Below, piece after piece: positions 60,312-64,000 of a DNA stretch of 64,000 nt. Location of the stretch: the NCBI GenBank assembly GCA_025024175.1, contig QCXZ01000041.1, positions 51,641,786 to 51,705,785 on the forward strand, read 5' to 3'. Under the pieces are notes generated by a model. It made no database searches. It saw only the letters and a program-made list of their open reading frames with translations, and was not told the DNA's origin. The stretch comes from Rhyzopertha dominica. Lineage: Eukaryota > Arthropoda > Insecta > Coleoptera > Bostrichidae. The translations under genes were made by a program, and so were the position numbers. The stretch's first letter is position 1. Every line of letters begins with the position of its first letter.

Positions 60312-60462
60312 TTGTTTATTTACTTTCAAAATTTTGTTTGATTTGTGTCAGGAAAATTTTGAGGTTCTTCGTCTTTGACAAAGATTACAGGTGTAATCGA
60401 AATGTCAGACCAATAACTTTTTGTCAGTGTTTTGAAGAGACAGCGATCTTTCCGAGAAAATA
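60312..60462 (+). repeat. Right terminal repeat, Penelope-like family A
   Basis: Downstream of the ORF in the sense orientation. Matches 59171-59320 (inverted) and 15110-15273 (inverted). Confidence 0.9.
60371..60410 (+). ncRNA. Hammerhead-like ribozyme with U3/A8 core, family A right arm
   Basis: Stem I is GUCU (60371-60374) with AGAC (60407-60410). The 5' core is UUGACAA (60375-60381), then one unpaired A. Stem II is GAUUAC/GUAAUC with loop AGGU, followed by GAAA (60399-60402) and stem III A-U/G-U, with cleavage predicted after C60406 in GUC. It has the same U3/A8 change as the left arm, so the variant is a property of the family rather than of one decayed copy. Confidence 0.62.
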
Positions 60463-60500
60463 TTATCTTATATTATGGACGCTGAAAGCATTCACCCTCG

Positions 60501-63500
60501 TATATAGTTCCTATGTCTCCGAATTTAGTTTACCAGAGAACGTAATTTTTATTGTTCATTTTGCACCCAAGTTGCAAAGTAAACCCATTTTTTGTTTCTT
60601 CCGAAACCAGAAGATTTGTAATTAAAATTTAATTTTGATGTATATGTATACTGTACATATTTATGAATGCCAAAATTTGGTCGTGTACGTCATGCTAACT
60701 TACTTTCCCCTTATGTTATGAATAGAAACAGCAAACAAAAGCTCGTATTTTAAGGTCAAAATCAAAGAAGTTTATTAAATCCAGGTAATTTTACAGGAGT
60801 TTTTAGATTTTCACTAAGTACCTATAATCATCTATCTCCAAGCAAAACTGACGCCATTTTTTCTCGTCTTTCTTTAAAGTAATCCATAATGATTTGATGG
60901 ATTTTTGCAGAATATATTGGGTATGCGATAAACAGCGACACGTTGTCTCAAAGATTATTTACAGATTTTTATTACGATACAACACGAAATCGATAATAAA
61001 CGTTGCTTTATGCTTCACCTTATCCCCAAAGCCACTTCCCGAGCAATAATCAAGAATAAGCCCCTAATGCTTTTCTCCAANTCGCATAATCAACGGTGCT
61101 CGTCGGAGGCTGAAGTGTGTTTGGTTTTCTTTTCCATCACTAATAAGGGTTCTTGTTCAAACAAGCGTGCCGCGTCCAATATGACGTTTAGGCGTAGTAG
61201 TAGATGGGTAATGCCCGAGGCCACCCCAACTCCGTCGATCTTTCACATCATAATATTTATCGTCTCATGTAAATAATGTGTACTCAACGAGAACTGGCAG
61301 CAAATACCGGATGGGTAAACAGAGGGCATTAGTGTGCCACGCTGCCAAGCTTTTGCAGATTCCTTGGAGTGTTAGGATAAAACTAGATTTGATTGAATTA
61401 ATTAAAATAATAGTAAGATAAATTAGAACAATAGGAAAACAATAAAAACGGACAAAACAGAAATTTATTTAATACAAATTGACTTGTATGGTTCTAGGTT
61501 TAGGTCAAGTATACATACTTACATGTCCATCAAATTGGTAATATTTTGGCAAAATCCGTTAAGTTGTTTTCTTCTTTCCTCCCTCGAAAGAGCTGATATG
61601 GTTTATCTTAAAACTCTTGCGTTCACTCTATTAACCAAAACCTGCAAATCTAATTTCAATCTTCATAGTCTCTAAGATTCGCCTTGAAAATATGTAGCAC
61701 ACACTCCTTCCTGAAAATCAACAGATATGTTGTAAGTGAAATAATGTAGGTAAAAAGGTTAGTTATATAGATACACTTGCAAAACTAAATAACTATCGTC
61801 TTTCNTGCTTAATATGTTGTTCCGTTCGTTCANTATTTTCTTCCGCATTCACTAACNTTCTCTGTACTTCATCTGCTGAACAGTTCAGCATTTTCNGTCC
61901 NCTTAGCACTGGGCCATCCGNCAACGTTGGGCCCGTGTACAACGGACTGAACCAAAACGGTCTTGTTGACGCATGTTTTCAGGCACCGTTTTGTTGGTCG
62001 TATTGATCACGATGAGTCGAGTGGCAGGCCTGAATCTTTTTATCGCATCAAATTTACAGCGCGGCAGCGAATTTCTGCCCATCGTCGAACATTGTTAAAT
62101 CACTGAAAAATAGGTGGTTGGAGCGAGCTAGAATATATGTAGTTTTTGGGGGAGATATAGCGAAGACATGTCAGTTTTCGCATAAAGTGTAGTATGATAA
62201 AAAATCGACGAACTGAATATGTGTTAAATAACGATTTTATGGCACCAACAAATCTCTAAGCTTCTATGAAGTGTAATAGATCAGCCTAATTTGATTAAGT
62301 AAACATATAATTAATGTTAATTAAAAAGATCATCCCCCTTCTAAAATATCTTCCTGTTCACTAATAATAATTTCCAAAACGTGTTCTCAATTTGGCACTG
62401 GTATTTTGATTTAAATAGAAAGAAATTCGAGTATTAAAACTAAGTTGACAGTTCAACTAGCTAAACTCACCAAAATGATAACACTCTTTCAAAAAATTGT
62501 TTTTGTCTTTTAGTTTGTACCTCAAAACGAAAATGAACTGTTGCAAGCGATATGTTGCTAAAATCAGAAAGAAGATTGCATTTAAGAAGAGCAAGTTCCC
62601 ATATGCCATATGGTGGCTACAAGAAAAATTGACAATCGATATTTTATTTTCATGCAAAACAAGAGAATTAGGTGGAATTTTTTATCTTTAAAATCATTGT
62701 TTAGCATGAATATACGCAACTTCCCATGTGTAGAGATGAAATGAACACCTTGAGTAGACATAATCGGATTGATTTTAATCTGCTGTACGTAAATATATTC
62801 CAATGAAAAAATAAAGTTTGTGCATTTTCAAGATATTTAACGCTCAGCGATTTATAAATATTGCTATACCCTTAAAATATTAGTGGGCTTCAGTAGAGGT
62901 CGATTTGATTACAAGTGAATGTCCAAAACGCAGTTTTTTTTGTACACGGACCGGAAACAGAGCGCCGCCGTAAGCACTTTTATCAATTATAAGCAATTCT
63001 ATTTGAATAACGTCAGCAGAAAATTAGTTATCTGTACTATTTATTAATTTTTCAATAATTTTTACGTCCTTATTCATCCTAATATAAAAAAATACTATGT
63101 TTGACCCAAACTAAAATCGTGGCTGTACGTTTAACAACGTGGAAATATTATATTTTTTGGAACCCAAATAACCGTTTTTATAAAAAAGGAAGAAGAGTAG
63201 TTACTTAAAAAAAAGTATATGTCTTGTGAGCTTAGTAAGGATTTCCACCGAATCCTATTAAATTGCAAGGTTAGCAATATATGTAACTTTATGTCTTATT
63301 GATACATCATAAATCTGCAGAAAGGAGTGTTTTTTTTTATCGAAACGACTAAAAGGTGTGAGTACTTGCACTGCTACTTTCATTACTACGCTCTGTAGAG
63401 TAACTCACTAGCATTTTACCAGCACTATCCATAATACTTGAAAGTTTTTGATACTTCCACTTCATGAGATTTATTCGCAACAGGGAGTGAACGCATTGTC

Positions 63501-64000
63501 TAAAATTATTCTATAGATCAACTGTGTGTTGGGGCTTCGTTTATATTACATGTATATATGGATCTACCCAAGTTTCTACACTGGTAAGGGTAGTTTTGTA
63601 ATGGTATATTGATAATTTAATGACTGTTAGTTTTGGAAGTCAGTAATGACGAACAAGCTCCGGATTTTCAAGGTTTTATTTCTTAAAGAAAATAAATTAT
63701 ACTACCGAATATATTGTTTTCATATGCTGTTAAGATTACTTCATATTTAAGTATCATATCATTAGCAAGCGGCATCACCAGCCACCATAAACCCATTTCG
63801 CAGGAAAAAAAAGCGCATGACTTTATTAAACTTTTTGCAGTAATGAAAGCGAAATCCCCTCCCCCGCGAAAACCGAAAAAGCGAACCGATTCGCTAGAGC
63901 GTGAACGGCAATACTGGCCATGTCATCGCCCAGTTACGTAAATGTGCCGCCGTATATCACTCTCTCCAAAAAGGGGGAGGTCGTCTACAACGACAAATAA
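60501..64000. other. toy intron or downstream sequence: AT-rich, GC-richer patches at about 61000-61380, 61860-62090 and 63800-64000
   Basis: No further toy exon is recognised. Bases 61805-61921 carry seven N calls in a moderately GC-rich stretch that has no nameable coding motif. The last 200 bases are GC- and CpG-rich, like the other patches. If toy has the usual layout, the exon with the homeodomain recognition helix lies beyond 64000. Confidence 0.4.

Larger units (their letters stand above)
59171..60500 (+). mobile_element. Penelope-like element (family A) with terminal repeats in inverted orientation
   Basis: The left arm (59171-59320) and right arm (60312-60462) are inverted copies with a handful of differences. 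Between them the + strand codes the end of the RT (GCAMGSPLSPVVANLF near 59400, VDDTFVIWPHG near 59515), the thumb, the linker and the GIY-YIG endonuclease. It is broken by a stop in the Y-V-D-D region and a frameshift near 59718-59760. The right end carries the family terminus (GGACGCTGAAAGCATTCACC near 60478). It is 5'-truncated within the RT, and the left arm is attached directly at the truncation, as in the family B copy at 29 kb. Confidence 0.92.

Noticed and set aside
61110..61150. GTTTGGTTTTCT, which reads V-W-F-S and might begin the missing homeodomain exon
   Set aside because: No splice acceptor precedes it and the following codons are F-P-S-L, not N-R-R-A-K-W. It is a coincidence.

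Overview
The window is AT-rich, intron-rich animal DNA with scattered N calls. It is insect genomic DNA: its one conserved host gene is the + strand Pax6 gene twin of eyeless (toy). The order is not fixed; a beetle is plausible but unproven. There are no operons, tRNAs, rRNAs or CRISPR arrays that I can see.

Layout. 1-33 kb is gene-poor. It holds decayed transposable elements (a LINE at 3.2-4.8 kb, Penelope-like elements at 12.4, 15.1, 18.2, 19.1, 29.0 and 30.6 kb, LINE endonuclease remains at 26.5-27.3 kb) between AT-rich spacer and separate GC- and CpG-rich patches. toy then runs from about 33.2 kb past the right edge. Its first coding exon (33223-33359) gives only M-P-H-K plus one base. 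The paired domain is on exons 42878-43106, 43194-43374 and the start of 54540-54762. The homeodomain is on 57042-57191 and 58303-58385 and stops after homeodomain residue 46, so the final exon(s) lie to the right of the window. Six exons join in frame and give 293 residues. The long introns carry an IS630/mariner-type DNA transposon (40.45-42.0 kb), LINE fragments, a Ty3/gypsy pol fragment, Tc1/mariner remnants and three further Penelope-like copies.

Most notable signal. Terminal repeats of three different Penelope-like families contain hammerhead-ribozyme folds. The cleanest lies in a 178-bp nearly perfect inverted repeat at 28970-29147 / 29337-29514. A second family (59.2 and 60.4 kb, decayed copy at 15.2 kb) keeps all three helices but has a U3/A8 pair where the canonical core has C3/G8, a double change that preserves the pair. 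A third family (19.1 kb) has the core motif with a poorly supported stem I.

Other structure: two clusters of degenerate palindromes (about 16.9-18.2 kb and 28.4-28.85 kb), a nested repeat inside the 4-kb LINE, a palindrome with two GCCAT cores upstream of toy, G-runs inside toy, and N calls concentrated in the most conserved toy exon.
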